DNA of 64,000 bases from Komarekiella delphini-convector SJRDD-AB1 (lineage in GTDB: Bacteria; Cyanobacteriota; Cyanobacteriia; Cyanobacteriales; Nostocaceae). This document shows positions 9,201-19,750 of this stretch, piece after piece; positions within the stretch are counted from its first letter, which is position 1; each line of letters starts with the position of its first letter. The stretch spans positions 1 through 64,000 of the forward strand of contig NZ_VJXY01000020.1 in NCBI RefSeq assembly GCF_014831675.1, given 5' to 3'. Both the position numbers and the translations under genes were made by a program. The notes under the pieces are model-generated. The model saw only the letters and a list, made by a program, of their open reading frames with translations. It searched no databases and had not been told where the DNA came from.

Positions 9201-10466
9201 ATGGCAAAAGAACGCCCACCGTTAGAAGAAATGACATTACGGCAACTACGCAGAGTTGCCAGCGAATATAGCATCTCTCGCTATAGCCGAATGCGGAAAT
9301 CGCAACTGCTGGCATCAATTCAAGAAGTCCAGCGCAGCAAAACTTCGCTTACCCCATCTCGCTCACTGGAGGCACAGGAAACCGTGGAAGCAGCAAAATT
9401 TGAATTAGGTCAGGAAGATCGTACTGGTGGTTCCCTCGCTGATGTTGACGAAGGAATTGCGGATCTGCCAGCAGGTTACGGTGATAGCCGCATTGTACTT
9501 TTACCACGAGATCCTCAGTGGGCTTACACTTACTGGGATGTTCCTAATGAACATAAAGAGGAGCTGCGCCGCCAAGGAGGACAACAACTGGCACTGCGGA
9601 TTTATGATGTCACCGACATCAATATCGAGTACCAAAGCCCTCACAGCATTCAAGAATATCCTGCTGATGAACTAGCAAGAGAATGGTATCTGCCAGTTCC
9701 AGTGAGCGATCGCGATTATGTAATTGATGTTGGCTACCGTGCTGCCGATGGTCGCTGGTTAGTATTAGCCCGTTCTACAAAAGTACACATTCCTCCCGTC
9801 TATCCTTCCGATTGGATTGAGGATGTCTTTATCACTGTGAACTTTGAAGAGGATTTGCGTGGACAGACTCAGTACGAACTAGTTCCCCCTGCCAAGAAGA
9901 TAGCGACTGTGAATGGCAATGCCAATGCCTATGGCAATGACAATAGTAACCCCTTATACGACCAAATCTTTGGCTTGGCTGAGTCCGCCGAAGCCCAACG
10001 AGTTGCTGGTTCTATCTTCGGTTCCATGCAGCAAGTACCAAGTTCTGCGCGTCCCGAACAAGCTATCAGTTCCTACGTTTTCCCATCTGGTGTGGGTATG
10101 TGGGCAGTTCCTACCGTGTCTGGTTTAACCATGTCTGGCGTAGGAATGTCGGGTGTTGGCTTCTCAGCTTCCGCTGTACCAGTACGTCCACGCCAGTTCT
10201 GGTTAATTGCTGATGCTGAACTGATTGTCTATGGTGCAACTGAACCCGATGCTACCGTAACGATTGGTGGTCGTCCAATTAAGCTGAATCCAGATGGTAC
10301 ATTCCGCTTCCAGATGTCCTTCCAGGATGGTTTAATTGACTATCCAATTTTGGCTGTGGCTGCTGATGGTGAACAAACCCGATCAATTCACATGAAGTTT
10401 AATCGTGAGACACCATCCCGGAATACCAACACCAAAGAAGAAGCTGTTCTAGAATGGCTCCCTTAA
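9201..10466 (+). CDS. DUF4912 protein with Rho-N/SAP-like N-terminus
   Basis: 421 aa, molecular function unknown. Residues 1-45 (LEEMTLRQLRRVASEYSISR, then MRKSQLLASIQ) form a helical Rho-N/SAP-like nucleic-acid-binding motif. Residues ~95-215 match DUF4912 (RIVLLPRDPQWAYTYWDVPN, YVIDVGYRAADGRWLVLARS). A Gly/Val/Ser-rich low-complexity linker (~285-335) leads to a second beta domain (FWLIADAELIVYGATEPDATVTIGG), a shape like a short Ig-type fold. No signal peptide or membrane segment is visible. Cyanobacteria commonly carry this architecture. Confidence 0.85.
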   Translation: MAKERPPLEEMTLRQLRRVASEYSISRYSRMRKSQLLASIQEVQRSKTSLTPSRSLEAQETVEAAKFELGQEDRTGGSLADVDEGIADLPAGYGDSRIVLLPRDPQWAYTYWDVPNEHKEELRRQGGQQLALRIYDVTDINIEYQSPHSIQEYPADELAREWYLPVPVSDRDYVIDVGYRAADGRWLVLARSTKVHIPPVYPSDWIEDVFITVNFEEDLRGQTQYELVPPAKKIATVNGNANAYGNDNSNPLYDQIFGLAESAEAQRVAGSIFGSMQQVPSSARPEQAISSYVFPSGVGMWAVPTVSGLTMSGVGMSGVGFSASAVPVRPRQFWLIADAELIVYGATEPDATVTIGGRPIKLNPDGTFRFQMSFQDGLIDYPILAVAADGEQTRSIHMKFNRETPSRNTNTKEEAVLEWLP

Positions 10467-10543
10467 TTAGTTCTTAGATGAACTCAAAGCTGAAATTTTA
10501 AACTTTCCCCGCTATAGTTATCCTATAGCGGGTTTTACATTAC

Positions 10544-11476
10544 ATGTCTACAAAAAAAATAATTCTATTACTTATCTCGATCATTGCAGTAAGCTTATTC
10601 TCAGGTTGTACAGAGATTGCAGCAAATTCAATACCCAAAGCATCTAAAACTTGTTTTGGTAAAGATAGCAAATTCAGTATTGAATTTTTCAAAACCAATA
10701 ATCGAGGTGAAAAATATGAAAGAGGCATCAACCATGTAATTATTTTTAATCCCAAATCAGATAAATTAGATTTCAAAGTTAATGTTGGTCTCTCTCATCA
10801 AATATATGCTAAGGATTCTAGGGGAAAACTGCGTCAAGAATATATACAAAAGCAATTTCGCGAACTCATAGCTGATGGAAATGCAAAATTAAACAGACAA
10901 CTACCCATTGCTGCAATTAATGCTGACTATATAGGTACTGATGATCGACCACAAGGCTTAAATATTTCTCGTGGCATTGAGTATTCGGGAGCTTTTAAAA
11001 ATAAGCGTTCTTCTTTTGGTATATCAGGAGGTACACCCAAGCAGCGACAAGCTACCATCCAGGCTGGCAGAAGAAAAAATAATATTCTTAATTATAATTT
11101 GGTGGGAGGTAATGGCAGATTCTACCGTCAAGGTAAGTTTAAAGATATTTGTCAAGACTTAGGAGAATTTGCTTGTAAAAATGCGACTAATCGCTCTATG
11201 GCAGCTATCACCAATCAAGGGTATGTAATTCTGTTGGTGAATGACGCAAAAGCTAATTCAGCTATTGAAATCTCTCAAGTTAATCAAGAATTACTACCAG
11301 ATATATTTGACGAAGTCTTGGAAGGAATTGCCAGCAATAACTGTTTAGGTAAGATTCAAGAGGGGATATTATTTGATGGAGGTATGTCTCCAGGATTGTA
11401 TTACAATCAGAAAATATATGTAGAAAACTCTGGGCCAATTGGGTCAGTTTTTTTGATTTATAAAAAAACACAATAA
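10544..11476 (+). CDS. Phosphodiester glycosidase (NAGPA-like) family lipoprotein
   Basis: 310 aa. An N-terminal signal (IILLLISIIAVSLFSGC) ends in a convincing lipobox (FSGC), so the protein is probably membrane-anchored outside the cytoplasm. The rest resembles the phosphodiester glycosidase/DUF2233 family: PIAAINADYIG, NRSMAAITNQGYVILLVND, and a C-terminal GILFDGGMSPGLYYNQK followed by GPIGSVFLIY. The family hydrolyses sugar phosphodiesters in animals; bacterial substrates are mostly unknown. It follows the DUF4912 gene after 77 bp. Confidence 0.75.
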   Translation: MSTKKIILLLISIIAVSLFSGCTEIAANSIPKASKTCFGKDSKFSIEFFKTNNRGEKYERGINHVIIFNPKSDKLDFKVNVGLSHQIYAKDSRGKLRQEYIQKQFRELIADGNAKLNRQLPIAAINADYIGTDDRPQGLNISRGIEYSGAFKNKRSSFGISGGTPKQRQATIQAGRRKNNILNYNLVGGNGRFYRQGKFKDICQDLGEFACKNATNRSMAAITNQGYVILLVNDAKANSAIEISQVNQELLPDIFDEVLEGIASNNCLGKIQEGILFDGGMSPGLYYNQKIYVENSGPIGSVFLIYKKTQ

Positions 11477-11575
11477 TTAAAGGATTAAGTGCAATCAGGT
11501 TTTATCTAATGGATAAACTGATGCACCCGATGAACCTCAGAGCAGTACGCTAGAGGCTAGAGCCAAGAAAAAACT

Positions 11576-12139
11576 ATGACACATGAAGAAATTGCGGCTA
11601 CCTTAACAGAATTATTTAGCACAGAAGCTATTGCTGCGATCGCACCAGGCTCATGGCAAGTAGACACTCCTAATTTTCGGCTGTTGGTACTGCTTTCCGA
11701 AGATAATACTTGGCTGCGAGTTTTACTACCTATTGTACCCGCACAAGAAGCCCAACCTTTTTTAGCACAGTTACTAGAAGCTAACTTTGATGACACTCAG
11801 GAAGTACGCTACGCTTTGTATGAAGGGGTAGTTTGGGGAGTATTTCATCACAACAGTGAAACTTTGGTAAGTGCAGATTTATTCAACGCAATTAACAGAC
11901 TTGTGTCTTTGCATCAGACTGGATTAAATAACGTCTTTAATCAACTTGTTGAAAGCCGCATTCGGCAAATTGTCCAAGCAGCAAAACAGCAAGGACAATC
12001 TCTTCAAGCTACTATGCAAAACCTAGAACGCTTTTACGCAGAAGGTTTACTGGGTGAAATAGAGCAAACCCCAGAGGCCCAAGCAGAAGTGTTAGGTGCT
12101 TGGCGGCGTCAGTTAGAACGCTTATGGAATGAAGGTTGA
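11576..12139 (+). CDS. Conserved cyanobacterial hypothetical protein
   Basis: 187 aa, soluble, no signal. The N-terminal ~110 residues (alternating helix/strand, LRVLLPIVPAQEAQPFLAQLLEANF, EVRYALYEGVVWGVFHH) are compatible with a CesT/YbjN-type chaperone-like fold. This is a fold impression only. The C-terminal ~75 residues are helical and Gln/Glu-rich (IRQIVQAAKQQGQSLQATM). I do not recognise a characterised homologue. The frame is clean, with no competing gene. Confidence 0.65.
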   Translation: MTHEEIAATLTELFSTEAIAAIAPGSWQVDTPNFRLLVLLSEDNTWLRVLLPIVPAQEAQPFLAQLLEANFDDTQEVRYALYEGVVWGVFHHNSETLVSADLFNAINRLVSLHQTGLNNVFNQLVESRIRQIVQAAKQQGQSLQATMQNLERFYAEGLLGEIEQTPEAQAEVLGAWRRQLERLWNEG

Positions 12140-12227
12140 TTTTAATTCATAATATAAATTTATATCCTACTCTGTCTACAAAAAGGCATCGGGAAAACCT
12201 ATTCCTTGTCGCTAGGTGATGAAAGAC

Positions 12228-12300
12228 GCCCCAACGCCGTTGACAGTTGACGTTTGACGGTTAACAGTCAACACGAAATCCCATCACCTTTTAGGAGTGG
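12228..12300. repeat. Dispersed intergenic repeat element
   Basis: The stretch contains tandem degenerate 'ttgac' phrases (tgacagttgacgtttgacgg, then ttaacagtcaacacgaaatc). A closely related stretch occurs near 40765-40815 (gacggttaactgtcaaccgt, then caacacgaaaag). Flanking complementary segments (aaatcccatcacc and ggagtgggatgagc) could fold. It is probably a small non-coding repeat family of this genome. Confidence 0.5.
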
Positions 12301-12359
12301 GATGAGCTTAAAGAATTTGTTTACAGAATTTACATCAATTTGAAAATAAGTTATTCATT

Positions 12360-12749
12360 ATGGATATCATTGAAATCCTCAAACAAGACTATCAAAGATT
12401 TCCAGTTAATCAAACTTACAATATTTACGCTCAAGACGTTTATTTCCAAGACCCGCTGAATAAATTTCATGGTGTTAAACGTTACAAATGGATGATTAAA
12501 TTCATTGAGACTTTTTTTTTAAATCCCAAAATGGACTTACACGATATTAAAAAAGATGGAGACACAATTAAAACTGATTGGACACTCAGCTGGAATACTC
12601 CCCTCCCTTGGAAACCACGAATCTCTATCCCTGGCTGGAGTGAATTAAGTCTTAATTCTGCTGGTTTGATTGTTTCTCATATTGATTATTGGAATTGTTC
12701 GCGCTTCGACGTGGTAAAACAGCATTTCTTTTCCTTAAACAGTCGATAA
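12360..12749 (+). CDS. DUF2358 domain protein
   Basis: 129 aa. It matches the DUF2358 family of cyanobacteria and plastids, a SnoaL/NTF2-like single-domain fold of unknown function. Visible blocks are [31 protein letters not shown] and [12 protein letters not shown], with DYWNCSRFD near the C-terminus. It is full length, with no signal peptide. It sits 49 bp upstream of the ArsA-type ATPase gene on the same strand, so co-transcription is possible. Confidence 0.85.
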   Translation: MDIIEILKQDYQRFPVNQTYNIYAQDVYFQDPLNKFHGVKRYKWMIKFIETFFLNPKMDLHDIKKDGDTIKTDWTLSWNTPLPWKPRISIPGWSELSLNSAGLIVSHIDYWNCSRFDVVKQHFFSLNSR

Positions 12750-12798
12750 TGTAAATGTAAATAAATGTAAAAAATTCTTAGTCAGGACAGAATCATCC

Positions 12799-13986
12799 AT
12801 GCGTGTAATTTTGATGACTGGCAAAGGCGGCGTGGGGAAAACCTCCGTTGCTGCTGCGACTGGCCTCCGTTGCGCGGAACTAGGTTATCGCACACTAGTT
12901 TTGAGTACAGACCCCGCTCACTCTTTGGCAGACAGTTTTGATCTGGAACTGGGCCATGCGCCGCGAGAGATTCGCCCAAAATTGTGGGGTGCGGAATTGG
13001 ATGCGTTGCTAGAACTAGAGGGAAACTGGGGTTCTGTGAAGCGTTATATTACCCAAGTTTTGCAGGCAAGAGGTTTAGAAGGGGTGCAGGCGGAAGAATT
13101 GGCAATTTTACCAGGCATGGATGAAATTTTTGGCTTGGTAAGGATGAAACGTCATTACGATGAAGGCGAGTTTGATGTCTTGATTATTGACTCAGCCCCT
13201 ACTGGTACAGCATTGCGACTACTAAGTTTACCGGAAATCGGTGGCTGGTATATGCGTCGTTTTTACAAACCATTTCAAAACATTTCGGTAGCACTTAGAC
13301 CTCTTGTCGAACCTCTTTTTAGACCAATCGCTGGTTTTTCCCTCCCAGACAAAGAGGTGATGGATGCACCTTACGAGTTTTATGAACAAATTGAAGCTCT
13401 GGAAAAAGTATTAACAGACAATACTCAAACCTCAGTGCGTCTGATCACGAATCCAGAAAAGATGGTGATTAAAGAATCTCTCCGTGCTCATGCCTATCTA
13501 AGTTTGTACAACGTTGCCACAGATTTAGTAGTAGCTAATCGCATCATTCCTAGCGAAGTACAAGACCCATTTTTCCAACGTTGGAAAGAGAATCAACAAC
13601 AATACCGTCAGGAAATTCATGATAATTTTCACCCTTTGCCTGTAAAGGAAGTTCCGCTTTTCTCTGAGGAATTATGTGGATTGCCAGCATTAGAACGGCT
13701 AAAGGAAACTCTGTATAAGGATGAAGATCCGACTCAGGTTTATTACAAAGAAACGACTATTAGAGTCGTGCAAGAGCAAAACCAATACAGCTTGGAACTT
13801 TATTTACCTGGTATTCCTAAAGATCAAATTCAACTGAATAAAACTGGAGATGAATTAAACATTACTATTGGCAACCATCGGCGTAACTTAGTATTACCGC
13901 AAGCCTTAGCAGCACTCCAACCATCAGGAGCAAAGATGGAAGAAGACTATCTGAAAATTCGCTTTAGCGACAATGTAAGAGTTTAA
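12799..13986 (+). CDS. ArsA/GET3-family ATPase with C-terminal HSP20-like domain
   Basis: 395 aa. The deviant Walker A (GKGGVGKTS, residues 8-16), switch I ([13 protein letters not shown]) and switch II ([14 protein letters not shown]) define the ArsA/TRC40/GET3 ATPase family. The last ~77 residues (from ~319: [17 protein letters not shown], then [15 protein letters not shown]) form an alpha-crystallin/HSP20-like domain fused to the ATPase, as in many cyanobacterial and plastid members. No second ATPase half is present, unlike classical ArsA arsenite pumps, and no arsB is nearby. A role in handling membrane proteins or as a chaperone is more likely than arsenite export (inference). Confidence 0.88.
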   Translation: MRVILMTGKGGVGKTSVAAATGLRCAELGYRTLVLSTDPAHSLADSFDLELGHAPREIRPKLWGAELDALLELEGNWGSVKRYITQVLQARGLEGVQAEELAILPGMDEIFGLVRMKRHYDEGEFDVLIIDSAPTGTALRLLSLPEIGGWYMRRFYKPFQNISVALRPLVEPLFRPIAGFSLPDKEVMDAPYEFYEQIEALEKVLTDNTQTSVRLITNPEKMVIKESLRAHAYLSLYNVATDLVVANRIIPSEVQDPFFQRWKENQQQYRQEIHDNFHPLPVKEVPLFSEELCGLPALERLKETLYKDEDPTQVYYKETTIRVVQEQNQYSLELYLPGIPKDQIQLNKTGDELNITIGNHRRNLVLPQALAALQPSGAKMEEDYLKIRFSDNVRV

Positions 13987-14696
13987 TTTTGCTTAAACGG
14001 TAAGATCTAGACAAAAAGCCAGCACTAAAAAGCAAAAAGTTTTTATTTTAGCTTGTACAGACGTAAAGAATATTATGTCTGTACTCTTTGCTTTCAATAA
14101 TTCGGATTGTATATTTTTAACACTAGACCTGCCGTAAAAATAAACGCTAAAACAATGCAAATCGTTCCAATATCATTTTCATTGTTCCTTGTGAACGTCG
14201 CTTATGTAGCCTCTTGCATAAGTCGAACCACTGACAAGCACTTTGAAAAATTTTGCGCTCCTCTTACCCGGATGCGTAAACTTTTTGCTGTGTTTACCGA
14301 TGTTTATCTGTGGTTTATTTTGATCTTCTTCCGATTTTTATAAGAAGTCTACTGATGACCTAAAGTATATATTATAGAATTTTTTAAATTGCTTGCTCGA
14401 AGTTATCTTATTTTTATAGCAATTCTTTAGTTATACTGTACGTAAAAATGTAGTAAACATATTAATTAAAATATAATCAATATTAACGCATAATTTGAAT
14501 GTAAATAATAAATTTAATTTGCTATAAGCCGATGTAATTTACTAATCAAGTTCCTGTTGTTATGAATTTTTAGTAAATAAATTGATAGTGTCTTGCCAGT
14601 AGTTTTACTGAAGACAAGTTGATTGATTAAATTTAAAAATGTCTTTAGATTTAATTATGTTTATTGGCAAATTGTTAATTTATTTTACTATAAACA
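13987..14696. other. Long intergenic region upstream of photoreceptor kinase
   Basis: About 710 bp. It begins with the terminator at 14055-14084. A TTG-started ORF (14107-14343, 78 aa) has a hydrophobic, Phe-rich translation that matches nothing I recognise and is not annotated. The last ~350 bp are extremely AT-rich and probably hold the promoter of the kinase gene; no site could be assigned with confidence. Confidence 0.5.
14055..14084 (+). terminator. Hairpin terminator after ArsA-type gene
   Basis: A 12-bp stem (gtacagacgtaa with ttatgtctgtac, one G-T pair) and 6-nt loop lie 69 bp after the ArsA-type stop codon, followed by the pyrimidine-rich tctttgctttc. Confidence 0.65.
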
Positions 14697-17600
14697 ATGA
14701 CATTAAACGATGAAAAAGACTTACAAGTAAGTCGTTATGAAGAAAGTTTACTAAACCGCATTACAAACCGTATCCGCCGAACCCTAGAGTTGGAAGAGAT
14801 TATTACAGTGACAACAGCTGAGGTGCGATCGCTGCTTGGAACTGATCGAGTGATGATTTACAAGTTTCATGCTGACGGTAGTGGTCAAGTCATTGCTGAG
14901 TCAATTTACAATAATCGATTACCGTCGCTGCTAGGGCTAAATTTTCCAGTTGATGACATTCCCCTCCACGTGCGTGAAATGTTTATCAAGTCACGGGTAC
15001 GTTCTGTTGTGAATGTGGATACTGGGGAGATTGGTCAAAGTCACCTGCGTGACTTGGAAAATGGAGAAACTATATTAGAGGAGATACGTTACCGCCCTGT
15101 AGATTCTTGTCATATTGAATATTTGACAGCTATGGGGGTAAAGTCCACTATAGTAGCGCCTATTCTTGATCAAAATGAACTCTGGGGGCTGCTGGTATCT
15201 CATAACTCTGAAACTCGGTTTATTTCAGAATATGAATTAGAAGCGGTACAGATGGTAGTTGATCAATTGTCAGTAGCGATCGCCCAAAGTACCCTCTTGA
15301 CCCAAGCTCGCCAGAAAGCTGAACGGGAAGCTATCATTAACCGCATTGCTACCCTACTGCATTCACTACCCACGATTATATTACAACCAGCTCTAGAAGC
15401 GGCTGTAGCTGCTTTTGATGGTATTGGTGGCAGGCTTTGCATTAGAAATGAAGCCTTGAATTTCCAAAATGGCAGCGTTCAGAGTTTAGCAGAATGTTTG
15501 ATCCCAGGAAATAATTGTGCCAAACTTTATACTTCTGGACAACAGCCTATAATGTCAGAACAAAATATTTATCCATTGATAGAACAGTATAGCGTCTGGC
15601 AGGAACATTACAAGTCTGGTAAATATGACATTTGGGCAATTTCAGACATATATCAAACTCCCAGCTTGCGAAGTTTACAAACTAGTTTTCAACTAACTAA
15701 AATTCGCAGCATGTTGATGATTCCGCTCCAGTATCGTCAGCAATTGCTGGGCTATTTAAGCATTTTTCGCAACGAAATAGATACAGAAACTCTGTGGGCG
15801 GGTCAATTTGACCTTGATCAAAGGCAACTTTATCCCCGTCAATCGTTTGAAGTTTGGCGGGAATCTAAAAAAGCTCAAGCACGCAAATGGACGGATGAAG
15901 AGATTGAACTAGCTAGAGAACTTGGCAAACATTTTGCTTCAGCAATTCAGCAGTATGAACTATACCAACAGGTACAAGCCTTCAATGAGAATTTAGAAAA
16001 ACAAGTTAAAAGACGCACATTTGAACTGCAACGGACAGCTGAACAACAACAAGCTGTGTTTGGAGTTATTGCCAAGATTCGTGAGTCTCTTGACACTAAT
16101 ACAATTTTTCAAACAACTACTAAAGAAGTTTGTCAATTAATCAAAGCTGATCGTGTTTCTGTATATCGCTTTACTTCTGATTGGGGTGGAGAATTTGTCG
16201 GTGATTTTGAGGCTGCTAGTCCATACTGGTCAAATGAGTACAAACTTGGTATTAATACAGTTTGGAATGACACCTACTTACAAGACACCCAAGGAGGACG
16301 TTACCGCAACAATGAAACATTTGCGGTAGATAACATTTATCAGATGGGGTTTGATCCTTGTCATATCGACAATCTGGAGCAGTTTCAAATTCACGCTTTT
16401 GTGCTGGCTCCAATCTTTGTTGGACAAAAACTTTGGGGTTTGCTTGCAACTTATCAACACTCTGGGCCCCGTCAATGGAAAGGTATTGAGATTAATTTTC
16501 TGAGTCAGATTGCTGCCCAAATTGGAGTAGCACTACAGCAAGCGGAGTTACTCACGCAAACGCAACAGCAGGCGTTAAGTTTGCGACAAGCAGCAGAACA
16601 GCAACAGGTATTGTTTGAAGTTGTTGCGAAAATTCGGGAATCTCTTGACTTGGAGACAGTTTTTGCTGCAACTGTACGTGAAGTGCGTTGCTCTCTGAAT
16701 GCTGATCGAGTGGTAGTATACCACTTTGACCCTAGTTCTGAATTTGATGAAGGTGAAATTGTTTCAGAAAATGTTCTGCCAGAGTTTACTTCTGCTTTAA
16801 CCTTAAAAATTCAAGATAACTGTTTTAAGAAGAAGTATGAGGTTCTGTATCGTCAGGGACGCATTCAGGCGATCGCTGATATTCATAACTCTGGACTGAA
16901 CCCTTGTTACGTTCAAATGCTGGAGCAACTTCAGGTTCAAGCTAATTTAGTTTTACCACTAGCTAAAAGTAATGAGCTTTGGGGTTTGTTGTGTATTCAA
17001 CAATGTAACCAGCCCCGCGAATGGCAAACTTCAGAAATTCAATTTGCTACCCAAGTCGCAGCTCAGTTAAGTGTAGCACTAGAGCAAGCTGACTTACTCG
17101 TTCAGACACGACAGCAAGCAGCTGATTTGCATGAGGCAGCAGAACAACAGCGAGTCTTATTTGAAGTAGTTGCTAAAATACGGGAATCACTTGATTTAGA
17201 TGCAATTTTTCAGACAACCACTCAAGAAGTCTGTAAATCACTGCAAGCTGATCGAGTTGCAGTCTATCGCTTCGGGCCTGATTGGAGTGGTGAATATATT
17301 GCTGAGTTTGCAGTTAATGGCTGGGTTAAGTTAGTCAGTTCTGATATCAAGACCGATTGGAAAGATAGCTATTTACAAGAAACTCAAGGTGGACGATATC
17401 GCCACAATCAAACCTTTGCAGTTGATGACATTTATAAAGCTGGTCATGCTGACTGTCACATTAAGGTTTTGGAGCAATTTCAAACAAAAGCGTATGCGAT
17501 CGCGCCAATTTTTATTGGGCAACAGCTATGGGGCTTATTAGCAGCATACCAAAACTCTGCACCCCGTCACTGGGAAGCCTCGGAAGTCCAGTTTATCGCT

Positions 17601-18557
17601 CAGATTGCCAATCAGCTTGGGGTTGCACTCCAACAAACCCAATTACTTAATCAGACCAAAGAGCAGACAGAAAAGCTAGCTCAAGCTTTGCATGATTTAC
17701 AACAAACTCAAACCCAACTCATCCAGAGTGAGAAAATGTCTTCACTAGGTCAACTGGTCGCTGGTGTTGCTCACGAAATAAACAACCCCGTCAACTTCAT
17801 TTATGGCAACATCAACCACGTTAGTGAATACGCAGAAGATTTACTTAGTATACTGGAGCTTTATCAACAGCACTGCCCTAACCCCAGCCCCGAAATTCGC
17901 GATCGCGCATTCGAGATCGACTTAGAATTTGCCACAGAGGATTTACCCAAAACCTTATCTTCTATGAAGATTGGGGTTGAGCGCATTCGTCAAATTGTCT
18001 TGGGTTTGCGGAATTTCTCGCGCCTTGACCAGGCTGAAATGAAGCCAGTTGATATTCATGAAGGTATTGATAGCACCTTGCTGATTTTGCAGCATCGCTT
18101 GAGAGCAAAACCGGAAAGTCCAGCTATTGAGTTAGTCAAAGAGTACGGTGACTTGCCCTTGGTAGAGTGCTATGCTGGGCCACTCAATCAGGTATTTATG
18201 AATGTTTTGAGCAATGCGATCGATGCCTTAGAAGATGTTAAAGAATCTAAATCAGAACCTCACAGTAGTCAAATCATCATCCGTACTGCGATTAAAGAGA
18301 TGGAAGGCAATGTTAAGAGCGTGGTAATTCGCATTGCGGATAATGGTTTAGGAATACCCGAAACTGTTAGGACAAGAATCTGTGACCCATTTTTCACTAC
18401 TAAGCCAGTGGGAAAAGGTACTGGCTTGGGGTTATCAATTAGTTATCAGATTATCGTTGAGAAACATGGTGGTGTCTTTAAATGTGATTCACAACCAGGG
18501 TTAGGCACAGAATTTTGGATTGAAATTCCGATGAAACAAACTACTGTTATTGTTTAG
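14697..18557 (+). CDS. Hybrid phytochrome (Cph2-type) / cyanobacteriochrome histidine kinase, five GAF domains
   Basis: 1286 aa, soluble light-sensing kinase. GAF1 (~15-200) has the phytochrome-like PVDDIP motif (84-89) and candidate bilin Cys138 in SCHIEYL. GAF2 (~210-425) carries a phytochrome tongue signature (PRQSF 380-384, W387, E389), so GAF1-GAF2 resemble a knotless Cph2-type module. GAF3 (~450-615) has Cys555 ([11 protein letters not shown]) with WNDTYLQ and [14 protein letters not shown], as in red/green cyanobacteriochromes. GAF4 (~635-800) has a DXCF motif (707-710) and canonical Cys737 followed by Tyr instead of His. GAF5 (~820-980) is again red/green type (Cys920, [11 protein letters not shown]). 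The kinase has His1026 ([10 protein letters not shown]), the NAIDAL N-box and GKGTGLGLS; no receiver is fused. Architecture resembles Anabaena All2699 with extra GAFs. Confidence 0.9.
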   Translation: MTLNDEKDLQVSRYEESLLNRITNRIRRTLELEEIITVTTAEVRSLLGTDRVMIYKFHADGSGQVIAESIYNNRLPSLLGLNFPVDDIPLHVREMFIKSRVRSVVNVDTGEIGQSHLRDLENGETILEEIRYRPVDSCHIEYLTAMGVKSTIVAPILDQNELWGLLVSHNSETRFISEYELEAVQMVVDQLSVAIAQSTLLTQARQKAEREAIINRIATLLHSLPTIILQPALEAAVAAFDGIGGRLCIRNEALNFQNGSVQSLAECLIPGNNCAKLYTSGQQPIMSEQNIYPLIEQYSVWQEHYKSGKYDIWAISDIYQTPSLRSLQTSFQLTKIRSMLMIPLQYRQQLLGYLSIFRNEIDTETLWAGQFDLDQRQLYPRQSFEVWRESKKAQARKWTDEEIELARELGKHFASAIQQYELYQQVQAFNENLEKQVKRRTFELQRTAEQQQAVFGVIAKIRESLDTNTIFQTTTKEVCQLIKADRVSVYRFTSDWGGEFVGDFEAASPYWSNEYKLGINTVWNDTYLQDTQGGRYRNNETFAVDNIYQMGFDPCHIDNLEQFQIHAFVLAPIFVGQKLWGLLATYQHSGPRQWKGIEINFLSQIAAQIGVALQQAELLTQTQQQALSLRQAAEQQQVLFEVVAKIRESLDLETVFAATVREVRCSLNADRVVVYHFDPSSEFDEGEIVSENVLPEFTSALTLKIQDNCFKKKYEVLYRQGRIQAIADIHNSGLNPCYVQMLEQLQVQANLVLPLAKSNELWGLLCIQQCNQPREWQTSEIQFATQVAAQLSVALEQADLLVQTRQQAADLHEAAEQQRVLFEVVAKIRESLDLDAIFQTTTQEVCKSLQADRVAVYRFGPDWSGEYIAEFAVNGWVKLVSSDIKTDWKDSYLQETQGGRYRHNQTFAVDDIYKAGHADCHIKVLEQFQTKAYAIAPIFIGQQLWGLLAAYQNSAPRHWEASEVQFIAQIANQLGVALQQTQLLNQTKEQTEKLAQALHDLQQTQTQLIQSEKMSSLGQLVAGVAHEINNPVNFIYGNINHVSEYAEDLLSILELYQQHCPNPSPEIRDRAFEIDLEFATEDLPKTLSSMKIGVERIRQIVLGLRNFSRLDQAEMKPVDIHEGIDSTLLILQHRLRAKPESPAIELVKEYGDLPLVECYAGPLNQVFMNVLSNAIDALEDVKESKSEPHSSQIIIRTAIKEMEGNVKSVVIRIADNGLGIPETVRTRICDPFFTTKPVGKGTGLGLSISYQIIVEKHGGVFKCDSQPGLGTEFWIEIPMKQTTVIV

Positions 18558-18765
18558 TTTCAAGTTATAAGATTATGTGTAACAAAATCTCTTTGCAAAA
18601 AGTACTTTTGCAATGGACTCCATTCATAGATCTCACAATGTGGGATGAAAACCTCTCAAAACTAAAATTTTTGAAGCGATAATTTTCATTGTCCACAAGA
18701 GTTTATGATTATGAGTGATCAATAACTCATCAACATTAGCGATTGCTGAGCATAGTTTCTAACTT

Positions 18766-19674
18766 ATGGATGCCATTTTTGACAAGCTTCCTGATGCACC
18801 TGCACTCTCAAGTCAATCAAGAGCTTGGAGTGGCATTCTGGTTGAATATTACCACCACATTGCTAATGAATTGATTGCGCCGCGATTGGCACAACATCTT
18901 ATTACCCTAAATTGTGGGAAGCCTTATCACCTCATACAAAGATTTGATGGACATATTTTTGAGAAACAGGTTCAGCCAGGCAATCTGATCCTAACTCCAG
19001 CAGGTCAACCAACTGAGTGGATTTGGGATAGCGAAGTTGACGTTTTGCATTTGTTGCTTGAGCCTGAGTTTATTAACAAGGTTGTAACAGAGGTATTTGA
19101 AGGAAACTCGGCTCAAATTGAAATTCTTAATAGTTTCGCAACTCCTGACCCTAGAATTCAGCAAATTGGGCAGTTGTTATTAGCAGAATTGGAATCTGAG
19201 CAATTAGGGAATCGATTTTATGGCGAATCTTTAGCAAATGCGTTAACGGTTCACCTGATTAGAAGTTATTGCACTGTTAAGCCAGTAGTTCGACACAATT
19301 CGAGTGGTCTGTCTAAATCTAAGTTAAAGCGAGTGGTTGAATACATTCAAGATCACTTAGATCAAGATTTAAGTTTGAATGAAATTGCTTTTGAGATAAA
19401 TCTGAGCGTATATCACTTTACTCGACTGTTTAAGCAGTCTATGGGTTTAGCTCCACACCAGTATCAAATTCGCTGTCGAGTTGAGCGTGCTAAGGAACTG
19501 CTGCAACAAGGTGAAATGGCGATCGCCGACATTGCCACCCGGGTCGGTTTTTACGACCAGAGTCACCTAAATCGTCATTTCAAGCGCATTGTGGGTGTCT
19601 CTCCCAAGGTCGTTCAGCAGAACAGCAAGAATTTCCTATATATTAGCAATAGCGTCCAAGACCGCACTGCCTGA
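18766..19674 (+). CDS. AraC-family transcriptional regulator
   Basis: 302 aa. The C-terminal ~100 residues form the double HTH of AraC/XylS regulators: LSLNEIAFEINLSVYHFTRL (first HTH), IADIATRVGFYDQSHLNRHF (second HTH) and VGVSPKVV. The N-terminal ~180 residues are a cupin-like sensing domain. It lies 76 bp upstream of, and co-directional with, the beta-diketone hydrolase and VOC genes, making it the obvious candidate regulator of that pair. No ligand can be deduced. Confidence 0.9.
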   Translation: MDAIFDKLPDAPALSSQSRAWSGILVEYYHHIANELIAPRLAQHLITLNCGKPYHLIQRFDGHIFEKQVQPGNLILTPAGQPTEWIWDSEVDVLHLLLEPEFINKVVTEVFEGNSAQIEILNSFATPDPRIQQIGQLLLAELESEQLGNRFYGESLANALTVHLIRSYCTVKPVVRHNSSGLSKSKLKRVVEYIQDHLDQDLSLNEIAFEINLSVYHFTRLFKQSMGLAPHQYQIRCRVERAKELLQQGEMAIADIATRVGFYDQSHLNRHFKRIVGVSPKVVQQNSKNFLYISNSVQDRTA

Positions 19675-19750
19675 GTCCTCCTACAGTTGAAGTAAATAAC
19701 GAAAAGCGTCTAGTGCTTACTCCAACTACAATTACAAAGCAGCGATACTC

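Noticed and set aside
12799-13986. Arsenite-efflux ATPase (arsA of an arsAB pump)
   Set aside because: Single ATPase half with an HSP20-like tail and no arsB; GET3-type role is more likely.
14107-14343. 78-aa hydrophobic ORF with TTG start
   Set aside because: Weak start, no family resemblance, AT-rich region where long chance frames of Phe/Ile/Leu are expected.
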